This document shows, in pieces, positions 46,576 through 55,800 of a stretch of 64,000 nt of DNA. Where the stretch lies: assembly GCA_902588895.1 (NCBI GenBank), contig CACIRC010000001.1:205948-269947 (forward strand). The letters run 5' to 3'. The notes under the pieces were generated by a model. It ran no database searches. It was given only the letters and a program-made list of their open reading frames with translations, and was not told the origin of the DNA. A program made the translations under genes and the position numbers. The DNA is from an uncultured Pelagibacteraceae bacterium. Its GTDB lineage: Bacteria > Pseudomonadota > Alphaproteobacteria > Pelagibacterales > Pelagibacteraceae. Position 1 is the first letter of the stretch, and each line of letters starts with the position of its first letter.

Positions 46576-46667
46576 ATTCAATCTATGTTTGATTCAATTT
46601 TAATTCAATCAATTAATTGATTCAATCTATATTTGATTCAATTTATAATTTTAAATTTAAGTTCAAT
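46576..46667 (+). repeat. TTCAAT repeat array in the dnaA upstream region
   Basis: TTCAAT occurs six times in 91 bases, at 46577, 46593, 46604, 46621, 46637 and 46662. The first two and the fourth/fifth belong to a 25-base direct repeat (46576-46600 and 46620-46644) with one mismatch. Between them lies the perfect palindrome AATCAATTAATTGATT. The rest of the 314-base rpsT-dnaA gap is AT-rich without a convincing ORF. This resembles iterons or regulator boxes of an origin or dnaA promoter. Confidence 0.65.
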
Positions 46668-46785
46668 TTAGAATTAATTTTTTTAAATCTAAATCACAAT
46701 CATAGATTTTATTTTTTTTTTAATTTCTTTATTAACTTGTTGCAAATTTTTTTAAATAGTTCTAACTGAGATTTCCCCTTAAGGT

Positions 46786-48204
46786 ATGAATAAATTAACA
46801 AATACAAAAAATATTAACAATTTTTCTTCTGAAGGCTTTGAATGGAAGCAAGTGCAGAATGAAATGAAAAATAAACTAGGCTTAGAAATTTATGAGAGCT
46901 GGTTAAAAAAGATTTCTTTTGTAGAGGAATTCAATAATTATTTATTATTATCAGTTCCAACAAGGTTTATTAGAGATTGGATTACATCAAGGTATTTAGA
47001 CCAAATATTGCAGATAATTAAAGTATATAAAAAAGACATTATTAGAATTGAGTTCAAAATAGTTGAAAAAGCTCAAGATATCACTTTAAAGGAAAATAAT
47101 ATTAATGAGAACAATACTAATGAAAATGTCTCATTTATTAAAGACTCTTACCTTCAATATAATCGAATTGATCCAAATAAAAGATTTGATAATTTTATAA
47201 CAGGTTCAAGTAACAAATTAGCTTACGAAGCTTCTTTAAAAGTTTCAGAAAATATTTCTCATTATAATCCACTTTATATTTATGGTGGTGTTGGAATGGG
47301 AAAAACTCACTTATTAAATTCTATAGGTTTAGAGCTTAAAAAAAACAATAAAGTAATGTTTATTTCCGCTGAACGTTTCATGTATCAGTTTGTAAAATCA
47401 ATTAAATCAAACGACATGGTTAAGTTTAAAGAATATTTTAGAAACACAGATATTTTATTAATCGATGATATCCAGTTTATAAGTGGAAAAGAAGCTATGC
47501 AGGAGGAGTTCTTTCATACGTTTAATGCATTACTTGATAAGGGATCTCAAATAATTGTTTCAGCTGATCGAGCACCAAACAAATTATCAAGAATTCAAGA
47601 AAGAATTAAATCAAGATTTTCCGGTGGATTAGTTGTTGATATTCAAAAGCCAGACCTTGAGCTAAGAAAAAAAATAGTTGAGAAAAAAACTGAAGAATTA
47701 AATGCTTTATATTCTGAAAAATTACAGGTTTCTAGAGAAATTCAAGATTTTATAAGTAATGAAATAACTGGAAGTGTAAGGGAAATAGTTGGCGCAATAA
47801 ACAGAGTTGTATCATTTTCAAGAATTTACAACAAAATCCCAAATCTTGCTGAAACAAAAGTAGTTTTAAAGGATTTATTAAATTTTGCAGAAAACAAGGT
47901 AACAATAGATCTAATTCAGACAATTGTTTGTAAATTTTTCAAAATCAGCAAAAATGAAATGTTATCATCTAGAAGATCAAGATATTTAGTAAGACCAAGG
48001 CAAACAGCAATTTATTTAACTAAAATTTTGACTTCTAAATCATTACCTGAAATCGGAAGGGAATTTTCTAACAGAGATCATACAACAATAATTCACTCAG
48101 TAAAAACGATTGAAAAGATAAAAGAAAAAGATCCTGAGATGGTCGATAATATAAATAAATTAAAAAACCAGATTTTATACAATAATAAAGAAAATGAAAT
48201 TTAA
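46786..48204 (+). CDS. dnaA: chromosomal replication initiator DnaA
   Basis: A 472-residue initiator. Domain I (~15-90, GFEWKQVQNEMKNKLG) is followed by a short linker. The AAA+ domain III has Walker A GGVGMGKTHLLNSIG near 166-180 and Walker B ILLIDDIQFISGKE. Domain IV DNA-binding signature FSNRDHTTIIHSVKTIEKI follows SSRRSRYLVRPRQTAIYLT. It opens or controls the replication origin. It overlaps dnaN by 11 bases, so the clamp is translated with it. Confidence 0.97.
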   Translation: MNKLTNTKNINNFSSEGFEWKQVQNEMKNKLGLEIYESWLKKISFVEEFNNYLLLSVPTRFIRDWITSRYLDQILQIIKVYKKDIIRIEFKIVEKAQDITLKENNINENNTNENVSFIKDSYLQYNRIDPNKRFDNFITGSSNKLAYEASLKVSENISHYNPLYIYGGVGMGKTHLLNSIGLELKKNNKVMFISAERFMYQFVKSIKSNDMVKFKEYFRNTDILLIDDIQFISGKEAMQEEFFHTFNALLDKGSQIIVSADRAPNKLSRIQERIKSRFSGGLVVDIQKPDLELRKKIVEKKTEELNALYSEKLQVSREIQDFISNEITGSVREIVGAINRVVSFSRIYNKIPNLAETKVVLKDLLNFAENKVTIDLIQTIVCKFFKISKNEMLSSRRSRYLVRPRQTAIYLTKILTSKSLPEIGREFSNRDHTTIIHSVKTIEKIKEKDPEMVDNINKLKNQILYNNKENEI

Positions 48205-49306
48205 CGTTAATCAACAAGAGCTGCAGCAAGCATTAAATTATTGCCAAGGCGTTATTGAAAAAAGAAACACATTACCAATACTTTCTAATATTTTGTTAGA
48301 TGCAAGCAATTCAAAACTCACTATCACTGCGACTGATCTAGATTTAATATTTATACATCAATTAAATAATATAGAAATTTTAGAGGATGGAAAAACAACT
48401 ACAACTTCCTCAATCATGTATGATATTATAAGGAAGTTTAACTCAGGAAAAAAAATAAATCTTTCTCTAACAGATATAAGTAAATTACAAGTAGAGTCTG
48501 AAAAATCTATTTTTAATTTAAATTGCATAAGTGCAACAGAGTTTCCACTAACAGATGAAAATTTTAATCAAAATGAATTTATAATTAAATCAAAACAATT
48601 ATTGAAATTATTAAATAAGTGCAAATTTTCAGTTTCTAATGACGAAACAAGGCATTATCTAAGTGGAATTTATTTTCATCAAACAGAAGTTGAAGATAAA
48701 AATTATTTAACAGCAGTTGCAACTGATAGTCATAGAATGTCTATTTCAAAAGTTAGATTAGAGGATAAAATTGATTTTGATCCAATAATTTTACCTAAAA
48801 AAACAATTTTTCAACTTTGTTCTTTATTAGATAATTATGATGGAGATGTAAAAGTTTCTAATGTGAAATCAAAAATAAAATTTGAATTAAATAACAGTAT
48901 TTTAATTTCAAAACTTATTGATGGAAAATTTCCTAATTACATTCAAGTTATACCTAAAAATAATCAAAAAAAATTAGAAATAGATTTAAAATTATTTTTA
49001 GATTCTGTTGATAGAGTAGCGTCAGTTTCATTAGATAAAAAAGATGGTGTGAAATTCAATTTATCTAAAGATACTCTAGATCTGTCCGTAAATAATACTA
49101 ACAGTGGTGACGGTAAAGAAACTTTAAGTGTTAATTTTGATCATGATTTAGAGATAAGTTTTAATTCTAGATATTTGATAGATGTTGCCTCACAGTTAGA
49201 TGGAGATAGAGTTGAAATTTTTTTTAATGACACTGGTTCACCAGCATTAATAAAAGATCCAGGTGATTTTGATAGTATTTTTGTTGTTATGCCTATGAAG
49301 GGCTAA
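48194..49306 (+). CDS. dnaN: DNA polymerase III beta subunit (sliding clamp)
   Basis: A 370-residue clamp made of three similar domains of about 120 residues. The start MKFNVNQQELQQALNYCQGV and RNTLPILSNILLDA are standard. TAVATDSHRMSISKVRL near 178-194 and the C-terminal VVMPMKG near the hydrophobic pocket are conserved. Dimeric clamps tether Pol III to DNA. The 3' end overlaps plsC (convergent) by 4 bases. Confidence 0.96.
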   Translation: MKFNVNQQELQQALNYCQGVIEKRNTLPILSNILLDASNSKLTITATDLDLIFIHQLNNIEILEDGKTTTTSSIMYDIIRKFNSGKKINLSLTDISKLQVESEKSIFNLNCISATEFPLTDENFNQNEFIIKSKQLLKLLNKCKFSVSNDETRHYLSGIYFHQTEVEDKNYLTAVATDSHRMSISKVRLEDKIDFDPIILPKKTIFQLCSLLDNYDGDVKVSNVKSKIKFELNNSILISKLIDGKFPNYIQVIPKNNQKKLEIDLKLFLDSVDRVASVSLDKKDGVKFNLSKDTLDLSVNNTNSGDGKETLSVNFDHDLEISFNSRYLIDVASQLDGDRVEIFFNDTGSPALIKDPGDFDSIFVVMPMKG

Positions 49307-50013
49307 TTAATCAAGTCTAACTCTGAATAAATACTTTTTTCAAGAATTTGAATAAAATTTTCTTTAGTTAACCCAGAAGGAATTGGTTTTAGAATAGAGA
49401 TTGTAATTGTTTTATTAGATTTCTTTTTACCTTTTTTAGGCCACACATATCCAGAGTTAATTGCAACTGGCTGACAAGAAACATTTAGTTCTTCATAAAT
49501 TCTCGAAGCACCTTTTTTAAAAGGTGGTCTTTCATCTGGAAGAACTCTGGTTCCTTGAGGAAAAATAATTAAAGGTCTATTAGAAGTAGCTATCATTTTT
49601 GAAATATCATCAAAAAAACCCAAGTTATCTTTTGTAACTTTGTTTCTTTTTATTGAAATTGATCCTATTTTTTTTAAGTACCAACCAAAAATTGGAATTA
49701 ACAATAATTCTTTTTTTAGAATAAATACAGGTGAGTTAAAGATTGTTTGTAAATAAAAAGTTTCAAACATTGATTGATGAGATGCTGCTATAAAAAATTT
49801 TTCATTATTAATAATATTTTCTCTTCCTTTGATTGAAATTTTTACTGAAAGAACAAACCTTAAACAAAAACTGGCCCAATGGCCCATTAATTTACCCCCC
49901 ATTAAAACAACCTGTTTAGGCAAAAAAAATGATGGTAAAAAAATTATCGAAATAAAGATGATTCCAGTGAAAAACAATATTGAAAATAGAAAGTTTCTTA
50001 TCATTTTTGTCAA
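49303..50013 (-). CDS. plsC: 1-acyl-sn-glycerol-3-phosphate acyltransferase
   Basis: A 236-residue membrane-associated acyltransferase forming phosphatidic acid. An N-terminal hydrophobic segment (FLFSILFFTGIIFISIIFL) precedes the catalytic motif AASHQSMFETF near 75, in which Glu replaces the usual Asp of the HX4D pair, as in several alphaproteobacteria. FPQGTRVLPDERPPFKKGAS near 140-159 is motif III. Downstream of lysA with a 3-base gap. Confidence 0.92.
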   Translation of the reverse strand: MTKMIRNFLFSILFFTGIIFISIIFLPSFFLPKQVVLMGGKLMGHWASFCLRFVLSVKISIKGRENIINNEKFFIAASHQSMFETFYLQTIFNSPVFILKKELLLIPIFGWYLKKIGSISIKRNKVTKDNLGFFDDISKMIATSNRPLIIFPQGTRVLPDERPPFKKGASRIYEELNVSCQPVAINSGYVWPKKGKKKSNKTITISILKPIPSGLTKENFIQILEKSIYSELDLIN

Positions 50014-50016
50014 AAG

Positions 50017-51231
50017 CTAAATTATATCTTTATGCTTTTGTCTTTTTCTTATTACTTTAATTTTTGATCCCTTTATTAATAATTCTATTGGCTTAGGTCT
50101 TAAATTATAATTTGAGCTTAGTGACATTCCATAAGCTCCCACATCACATATCGCTATTAAATCTTTTTCATTCAACACTTGAAATTTTTTTAATGTAACA
50201 AATTTATCTGTACTTTCACAAATAGGACCTACAAATTCATATGGTTTTTTAGACGTTTTGTTAGATTTGGTAACAGGTAAGGTTTTATGAAACGCACCAT
50301 ACAAAGCAGGTCTCATTAAATCGTTCATTGCTGCATCTAAAATTATAAATTTTTTACTTCCACTATCTTTTATATAGATTATTTTTGACACTAATGTCCC
50401 GGTATCACCAATAATTGATCTACCTGGCTCAAATATAATTTTAACTTTATGTTTTCTTAAAAATTTAAGAATAGCCGTGTTGTATTTTTTATAATTAAGT
50501 TTTTTATTTTTATCAGTGTAAGTAATGCCCATACCTCCACCTAAATCTATAAATTCAAATTTATGATTTGTTTTATTGAGAATTTGACTGACCGCTTTAA
50601 GCATTTTTTCATAAGGTCTATGGTCTAAAATTTGACTGCCTATATGAACGCTTAGACATTTTAAATCAATATTTTTTGAATTATTGCAATAATTTATAAT
50701 TTCATAGAATGTATTTTTATTTACACCAAATTTATTTTCTTTTTTCCCAGTTGATATTTGGCTTAATGTTTTTGCATCAGTATTAGGGTTTAGTCTTACA
50801 CCAATTTTTATTCTTTTATTTTTTGATTTTGCTATTCGATTTATTTCTTTTATTTCACTTAAAGACTCTGCGTTAATAAGCAATATTTTTTTATCAATAG
50901 CAAAGCCGATTTCAGTTGTTGTTTTGCCAACACCAGAAAATACTATTTTGCTTGGATTAATTCCTGCTTTTAGTGCCATCATCAGTTCTCCTATTGAAAC
51001 AACATCAGCACCTAATCCAAATTTTTTAATTTCTCTAATTATATTAACATTTGTGTTGGATTTGACTGCAAAGCAGATAAGTGGTGAAAAAGATCTAAAG
51101 CTTTTTTTAAAATTATTAATATTTTCTTTTAATTTAGAATAAGAATAAGAATAAAATGGAGTTCCAAATTTACTTGCAATTTTTTGGAGACTAATTTTTT
51201 CTATTGTTAATCTTCTATTTATGTATTTCAT
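50017..51231 (-). CDS. lysA: diaminopimelate decarboxylase
   Basis: A 404-residue PLP enzyme for the last step of lysine synthesis. The PLP Lys is in ICFAVKSNTNVNIIREI near 52-68, SVHIGSQI near 198 holds the active His, and FIDLGGGMGITYTDKN near 231 binds phosphate. The active Cys and Tyr regions are in GPICESTDKFV and CDVGAYGMSLSSNYNLR. It shares TAATG with the LptM-like gene upstream. The order argH-lptM-lysA is common in alpha- and gammaproteobacteria. Confidence 0.96.
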   Translation of the reverse strand: MKYINRRLTIEKISLQKIASKFGTPFYSYSYSKLKENINNFKKSFRSFSPLICFAVKSNTNVNIIREIKKFGLGADVVSIGELMMALKAGINPSKIVFSGVGKTTTEIGFAIDKKILLINAESLSEIKEINRIAKSKNKRIKIGVRLNPNTDAKTLSQISTGKKENKFGVNKNTFYEIINYCNNSKNIDLKCLSVHIGSQILDHRPYEKMLKAVSQILNKTNHKFEFIDLGGGMGITYTDKNKKLNYKKYNTAILKFLRKHKVKIIFEPGRSIIGDTGTLVSKIIYIKDSGSKKFIILDAAMNDLMRPALYGAFHKTLPVTKSNKTSKKPYEFVGPICESTDKFVTLKKFQVLNEKDLIAICDVGAYGMSLSSNYNLRPKPIELLIKGSKIKVIRKRQKHKDII

Positions 51232-51362
51232 TAAGTTAAGTTAATTGAAACTTTATTTATTTCTGCTTTTTTATCTGGATCTACGTATTTAGGATCACCT
51301 TTCTTTCCACAAGAAATAACTACACAAAATAACAATATAATTATGGTAAATTTTTTTATCAT
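51231..51362 (-). CDS. lptM: LptM (YifL)-like small lipoprotein
   Basis: A 43-residue lipoprotein between argH and lysA. After the signal peptide MIKKFTIIILLFCVVIS comes the acylated Cys at 18 and CGKKGDPKYVDPDKK, matching the LptM/YifL signature CGxKGPLYxP(x)D. In E. coli LptM assists maturation of the LptDE outer-membrane translocon. Its ATG overlaps the argH stop (ATGA), and its TAA overlaps the lysA ATG (TAATG). The known link of yifL with lysine genes supports the call. Motif and context agree, though the sequence is short. Confidence 0.78.
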   Translation of the reverse strand: MIKKFTIIILLFCVVISCGKKGDPKYVDPDKKAEINKVSINLT

Positions 51363-52750
51363 TTTACTTTTTTATATTTCATTATCATTTTTTTAATATT
51401 ATCAAAAGAAGTTCCACCATAAGATTTTTTCGAATTAATTGAATTTTTTAAGTTAAATACTTTCAATACATCTTCTTTAAGTTTAGGTTCAATTTTTTTT
51501 AACTCATCTAAAGTTAATTCATTTAACTTCTTTTTTCTTTTTTCAGCAAAATTAACTATAGCAGCAGTTTTTTGATATGCTTTTCTAAACGACATTGAGT
51601 GATTTTTTACAAGATAGTCAGCTAAATCAGTGGCTGTAATGTATCCAGAATTAGCAAGTTCTAACATTTTACTCTTATTTGGATTGCAATTTTTTAGTAC
51701 TTCATCAAAAATTTTTAAACAATTATTAAGATTATCGTTTGATTTAAAAATAATTTCCTTGTCGTCTTGTAAATCTTTAAAATAAGACAATGGTAAACCT
51801 TTTAAAATTGTAAGCATCGAAAATAAATTTCCATAAGCACTTCCTGATTTTCCACGCAAATATTCTAAAAGATCAGGATTCTTCTTTTGTGGCATTATCG
51901 ATGATCCAGTAACAACTTTATCAGATAAATTGATCAAGTTAAAACCATCAGAATTCCAAATAATTAACTCTTCAGCAATTCTAGAAATATGCATAGCACA
52001 CACAGATGAAGCATATAAAAAATCTAGAACAAAATCTCTATCCGAAACTGTATCAATAGAATTATTTGTAGGTATTTTAAAACCAAGTTTTTTGGTTGTA
52101 TATTTTCTATCTATATTAAATGATGTTCCTGCTAAAGCTGCAACACCTAGAGGATTTTCATTTAAACTGTTTAAATTATTAGAAAATCTCTTTTTGTCTC
52201 TATTAAACATTTCTACATAAGACATTAAATAATGTGCAAAAGAGATAGCTTGGGCATTTTTAAGATGTGTAAAACCAGGCATGATAGTCTCAACATTCTT
52301 TTCAGCTAACTTGATTGTGCTCTTAATAACTTTATTAATATTGCTATTTATTTCGTTGGTCGAATTTTTCATCCAAATTTTAAAATCAGTAATTACTTGA
52401 TCATTTCTTGATCTTGCAGTGTGAACATAGCCAGCTTCTTCACCTATTATTTGAAAAAGTCTTTTTTCGATATTCATATGAATATCTTCATATTTTTTAT
52501 TAAACTCAAATTTATTTTTTGCGATTTCCTTATCAATTTTTGTTAGTCCATAAATAATTTTATTTTTTATTTTAAATGAAATTATTTTTTGCTTAAAAAG
52601 CATCTCAACATGAGCAATTGATCCTTGAATATCTTCTTTATAAAGTCTTTTATCAATATCTATTGAATTACCGACTTTTTGAAACAAACTTGACGCATTT
52701 TTTTTTATCCGTGTGTTCCAGATTGCTTGGTTGTTTTTATTTTTTGCCAT
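51359..52750 (-). CDS. argH: argininosuccinate lyase
   Basis: A 463-residue enzyme splitting argininosuccinate into arginine and fumarate. Signatures: GYVHTARSRNDQVITDFKIW near 104-123, GFTHLKNAQAISFAHYLMSY near 155 with the catalytic His, and TGSSIMPQKKNPDLLEYLRG near 280-299, with the catalytic Ser on the flexible loop. It overlaps the LptM-like gene by 4 bases and diverges from the TlpA-like gene. Confidence 0.97.
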   Translation of the reverse strand: MAKNKNNQAIWNTRIKKNASSLFQKVGNSIDIDKRLYKEDIQGSIAHVEMLFKQKIISFKIKNKIIYGLTKIDKEIAKNKFEFNKKYEDIHMNIEKRLFQIIGEEAGYVHTARSRNDQVITDFKIWMKNSTNEINSNINKVIKSTIKLAEKNVETIMPGFTHLKNAQAISFAHYLMSYVEMFNRDKKRFSNNLNSLNENPLGVAALAGTSFNIDRKYTTKKLGFKIPTNNSIDTVSDRDFVLDFLYASSVCAMHISRIAEELIIWNSDGFNLINLSDKVVTGSSIMPQKKNPDLLEYLRGKSGSAYGNLFSMLTILKGLPLSYFKDLQDDKEIIFKSNDNLNNCLKIFDEVLKNCNPNKSKMLELANSGYITATDLADYLVKNHSMSFRKAYQKTAAIVNFAEKRKKKLNELTLDELKKIEPKLKEDVLKVFNLKNSINSKKSYGGTSFDNIKKMIMKYKKVK

Positions 52751-52774
52751 GATATTTAATTATACCTATTTAAC

Positions 52775-53284
52775 ATGAGATTTTTAATAATATTTATTTT
52801 TTTGATAACAAATGTTGTAGCTGAAGAACTATCTGGTATTAAAAATATTGTAATCCATAAAATACCAAAAACATATGATAATGTTATTTTTTTAGACAAA
52901 AATGATCAAAAAATTAATATTAATGAATATAAGGGTAAAGTATTATTATTGAATTTTTGGGCGACTTGGTGTGAACCTTGCAAAGAAGAAATGCCATCTT
53001 TAGATAAACTCCAAGTTAACCCAGAATTGGATAAAATAAAAATTTTCGCAATAAATATTGGGAAAGAAACTTTAGGTAAAGTCAATAAATTTTTTATAGA
53101 TCTCAACATTAAAAATTTTGAACCTTATTTTGATCCACCTACTACATTAGCAAAAATGTTTTCTTTAAGAGGTGTCCCTACATCAATTCTAATTAATAAA
53201 GAGGGCCAAGAATTTGCAAGAATAATGGGTTCAATTGATTTTGAAGATAAAAATTTTATTAATTGGATAAAAAAATATAACTAA
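52775..53284 (+). CDS. TlpA-like thiol:disulfide oxidoreductase
   Basis: A 169-residue exported thioredoxin-fold protein. The signal sequence (FLIIFIFLITNVVAEE) spans about residues 3-18. LLLNFWATWCEPCKEEMPSL near 58-77 contains the CEPC redox pair, with the cis-Pro in LRGVPTSILINKEG near 130. Such proteins keep Cys reduced in the periplasm, for example in cytochrome maturation. The adjacency of tlpA to argH/lysA is an alphaproteobacterial trait. Convergent with the HIG1-like gene with a 4-base overlap. Confidence 0.9.
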   Translation: MRFLIIFIFLITNVVAEELSGIKNIVIHKIPKTYDNVIFLDKNDQKININEYKGKVLLLNFWATWCEPCKEEMPSLDKLQVNPELDKIKIFAINIGKETLGKVNKFFIDLNIKNFEPYFDPPTTLAKMFSLRGVPTSILINKEGQEFARIMGSIDFEDKNFINWIKKYN

Positions 53285-53484
53285 TTTTTAAAAAAATAAG
53301 CAAAGCCAACTAAAGCAATAATAGCAATAAACTGTAAAATAACTCTTAACTGCATTAATTTATTTGAATATTTTTTACTTGTCTCTCCACCCTTAAAAAG
53401 AGTCCCTATACCTAAGATTAAAACTATCCCTACGGCTATCAAAAGAGCTATTGATAAAATTTTTACTAATATTCCTGAAATCAT
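53281..53484 (-). CDS. twin-transmembrane HIG1-domain protein
   Basis: A 67-residue protein with two membrane helices (VKILSIALLIAVGIVLILGI and LQFIAIIALVGFAYFF) joined by a loop containing KYSNKLMQLRVILQ, close to the HIG1/RCF1 signature. Mitochondrial HIG1 proteins help respiratory supercomplexes; the bacterial role is less known. It stands alone on the minus strand between tlpA and the esterase gene, with a 49-base gap upstream. Confidence 0.75.
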   Translation of the reverse strand: MISGILVKILSIALLIAVGIVLILGIGTLFKGGETSKKYSNKLMQLRVILQFIAIIALVGFAYFFKN

Positions 53485-53533
53485 TTTTTTATTTTAGATT
53501 GTGTTTTGACATAAAAAACATAATTTATCTACT

Positions 53534-54184
53534 ATGACATTTTGCCTAGATTCCATAATTATTAAACCAGAAAATGGTGCTGAAATTAAAAAAGCAATTA
53601 TTTTGCTTCATGGTTATGGAGGTGATGGAAAGGATATTAGCATGCTGTCTTTAAACTGGAAAAGACATATGCCCAATACAGTCTTTATCTGTCCTAATGG
53701 TCATGAGCCATGCTCTATAAATCCTTCTGGTTATCAGTGGTTTGATTTAACAAAAGATGATTCTGATTACATATTAGAGCAATCAATTAAGGCTGAAGAA
53801 GTTTTAAAAAAATTTATTAATGAAATAAAACAAGAGTTCAAATTATCAAACAATCAAATCTGTTTATCAGGATTCAGCCAGGGATGTATGATGTCTTTAA
53901 ATGTTGGTCTTACAGCTGAAGAAAAATTTTTATGTATAGTTGGTTTTTCTGGAAAGATAATAAATCAAAAGGATTTAAAAAACAGAATCAAAAATAATAC
54001 TGAAACATTACTTATACATGGCGATGCTGATCAAATTGTCTCATCAACACATTTACTAGAAGCAAAAGATTTTTTAATTAGAAACAATGTTAAAGTTGAT
54101 ACATTACTAATAAAAAATTGTGATCATCATATTCCTATTGAGGCATCAAGTACAGCTTTAAATTTTATTTTAAAAAAAATTTAA
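53534..54184 (+). CDS. phospholipase/carboxylesterase family hydrolase
   Basis: A 216-residue alpha/beta hydrolase. KAIILLHGYGGDGKDISML near 20-38 forms the oxyanion side, ICLSGFSQGCMMSLNVGL near 113-130 carries the nucleophilic Ser, and HGDADQIVSSTHLLEA (Asp) and NCDHHIPIEA (His) complete the triad. It has no signal peptide, so it acts in the cytosol on short-chain or lysophospholipid esters; the real substrate is unknown. The HNH gene follows after 47 bases. Confidence 0.9.
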   Translation: MTFCLDSIIIKPENGAEIKKAIILLHGYGGDGKDISMLSLNWKRHMPNTVFICPNGHEPCSINPSGYQWFDLTKDDSDYILEQSIKAEEVLKKFINEIKQEFKLSNNQICLSGFSQGCMMSLNVGLTAEEKFLCIVGFSGKIINQKDLKNRIKNNTETLLIHGDADQIVSSTHLLEAKDFLIRNNVKVDTLLIKNCDHHIPIEASSTALNFILKKI

Positions 54185-54231
54185 CCTCTCTTATTATTGA
54201 TAAAATTGTTTAACTAAGTTAAAATTAGTTA

Positions 54232-54801
54232 ATGGATAATTTTATTGAACAAAATGTTTCATTAGAAAAGTGCCCTGCGCTAGTACTCAATGCAGACTAT
54301 AGACCTTTGAGTTACTACCCTTTGTCTTTATGGTCATGGCAGGATACTGTTAAATCAGTTTTTCTTGATAGAGTTATTATTGTTAGTAATTACGATAGAA
54401 CTATAAGAAGTCCATCATTTAATATGAAATTACCAAGTGTCATCGCATTAAAGGATTATATCGTTCCTCAAAGCAAGCCGAGTTTTACTAGATTTAATGT
54501 GTTTTTAAGAGATAAATTTTCCTGTCAATATTGTGGAAGTAACGAAGAGTTAACTTTTGATCATCTATTACCTAGATCAAAAGGAGGCGAAACTAATTGG
54601 GATAATGTTGTAACAGCTTGTTCTGCATGCAATGTGAAAAAGGGAGGAAAACTATTAAAACATTCAGGTATGAAGCTGCATCAGTACCCTTATCGACCAT
54701 CAACAGAGGATCTACATAAGAATGGTAAAAATTTTCCACCAAATTTTTTGCATAAAAGCTGGATGGATTACTTATATTGGGATGTAGAACTAGAATCTTA
54801 A
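54232..54801 (+). CDS. HNH endonuclease-family protein
   Basis: A 189-residue HNH protein of the conserved bacterial type that opens with CPALVLNADYRPLSYYPLSL. The HNH core is FSCQYCGSNEELTFDHLLPR near 97-116, then GGETNWDNVVTACSACNVKKG, with two CxxC zinc pairs and the catalytic His. Members are widespread in non-mobile contexts and may act in DNA repair; no mobile partner is present. It converges on coq7 with a 4-base overlap. Confidence 0.9.
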   Translation: MDNFIEQNVSLEKCPALVLNADYRPLSYYPLSLWSWQDTVKSVFLDRVIIVSNYDRTIRSPSFNMKLPSVIALKDYIVPQSKPSFTRFNVFLRDKFSCQYCGSNEELTFDHLLPRSKGGETNWDNVVTACSACNVKKGGKLLKHSGMKLHQYPYRPSTEDLHKNGKNFPPNFLHKSWMDYLYWDVELES

Positions 54802-55331
54802 ATTTTCTCAGAAATATTTATTGCAATTTTTGATCCAGTTTTAATAATTTTATCTAATATAGAGTATGGACCTTCTTTTGTAGCCCCTTTTTCATAGGCA
54901 ATATCTTTATGACTTAATTCATCTTCTCTAAATTTAATTATTTTTTTTTTAAGTTTTGATTCACTATTATCAAGTTGTTTTATTTGGTTTAAATAATGCT
55001 CATCTATCACTTCTTCAACGGAAGCAGTGCAAAGCATAGCTGCTTTCTTACCAAGTAAAGTTGAACCAAAACCCAACCCTACACCTAATAAATCCCATAA
55101 GGGTAAAAATTTTGTCGGTTTTATATTTCTTTTTTTAATTTCTTCTTCAAAAAAATTAGAATGTTCTTTTTCATGAACTTTCATTTCTTCAATTGTTTTT
55201 TTTAAAGCTTCATCTTTAACTAGTGTGTTTAGAGCAAGTAATTGTCCCTCATAAATTTTAACAGCACCACGCTCCCCAGCATGATCAACTCTAATAAATT
55301 CTTCTATTTTTTTTTTATTTATTGTTGTCAT
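54798..55331 (-). CDS. coq7: demethoxyubiquinone hydroxylase (Coq7)
   Basis: A 177-residue membrane-bound ferritin-like diiron monooxygenase hydroxylating demethoxyubiquinone. Iron ligands appear in DHAGERGAVKIYEGQ (Glu), MKVHEKEHSNFFEEE (Glu and His), SVEEVIDEHYLNQI (Glu, Glu, His) and EDELSHKDIAYEKG (Glu, His). It complements the UbiE/UbiB genes. Start overlaps dsbB by 17 bases. Confidence 0.95.
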   Translation of the reverse strand: MTTINKKKIEEFIRVDHAGERGAVKIYEGQLLALNTLVKDEALKKTIEEMKVHEKEHSNFFEEEIKKRNIKPTKFLPLWDLLGVGLGFGSTLLGKKAAMLCTASVEEVIDEHYLNQIKQLDNSESKLKKKIIKFREDELSHKDIAYEKGATKEGPYSILDKIIKTGSKIAINISEKI

Positions 55332-55800
55332 AACTTAAATAAACCCTTGTTGTAAAATATACTATTAATATTGATATTATAATGTTGTAACTTGTAAGTG
55401 ATAATCCTAAAATTTTAAATGTAACATCTTTGCAGCTTACATTCTTTTCTTGTAACTGTCTTAATATATCTTCTTTTGATAGTAAATTAGAGCCATTTTT
55501 TAAATCGCAAACCAATGATTCTTCAATAAAACCTTGCTCAATACCTAAATGATATAAAGATAAAATAGTAGCAGCTAAAAAAATTAAAATAAGAGAAAGA
55601 ATGAAATGTTTTTCAAGTTTTTTAAATTTATAATTTAATACAATAATTATTAATGCTAATAGGTATGGAATTCTTTCCAATATACACAAGTTACAAGGTT
55701 GATGACCTAAAATATATTCAATAAAAAATGCTGAAGATAAAGCAATAATACTAATTAAAAAAATTAATTTTAATGTAATTGTTTTGTTAAGCTCAACCAT
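55315..55800 (-). CDS. dsbB: disulfide bond formation protein DsbB-like
   Basis: A 161-residue inner-membrane protein with four hydrophobic segments. The first periplasmic redox pair is in GHQPCNLCILERIPYLLAL near 32-50. A second Cys pair (ESLVCDLKN and KNVSCKDVTF) lies in the second periplasmic loop. DsbB passes electrons from DsbA to quinone, matching the quinone genes nearby only loosely. Overlaps yqaA by 8 bases and coq7 by 17. Confidence 0.88.
   Translation of the reverse strand: MVELNKTITLKLIFLISIIALSSAFFIEYILGHQPCNLCILERIPYLLALIIIVLNYKFKKLEKHFILSLILIFLAATILSLYHLGIEQGFIEESLVCDLKNGSNLLSKEDILRQLQEKNVSCKDVTFKILGLSLTSYNIIISILIVYFTTRVYLSYDNNK

Noticed and set aside
54232-54801. HNH gene as part of a mobile or homing element
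   Set aside because: No intron, intein or phage genes adjoin; this HNH type is a widely conserved chromosomal family.
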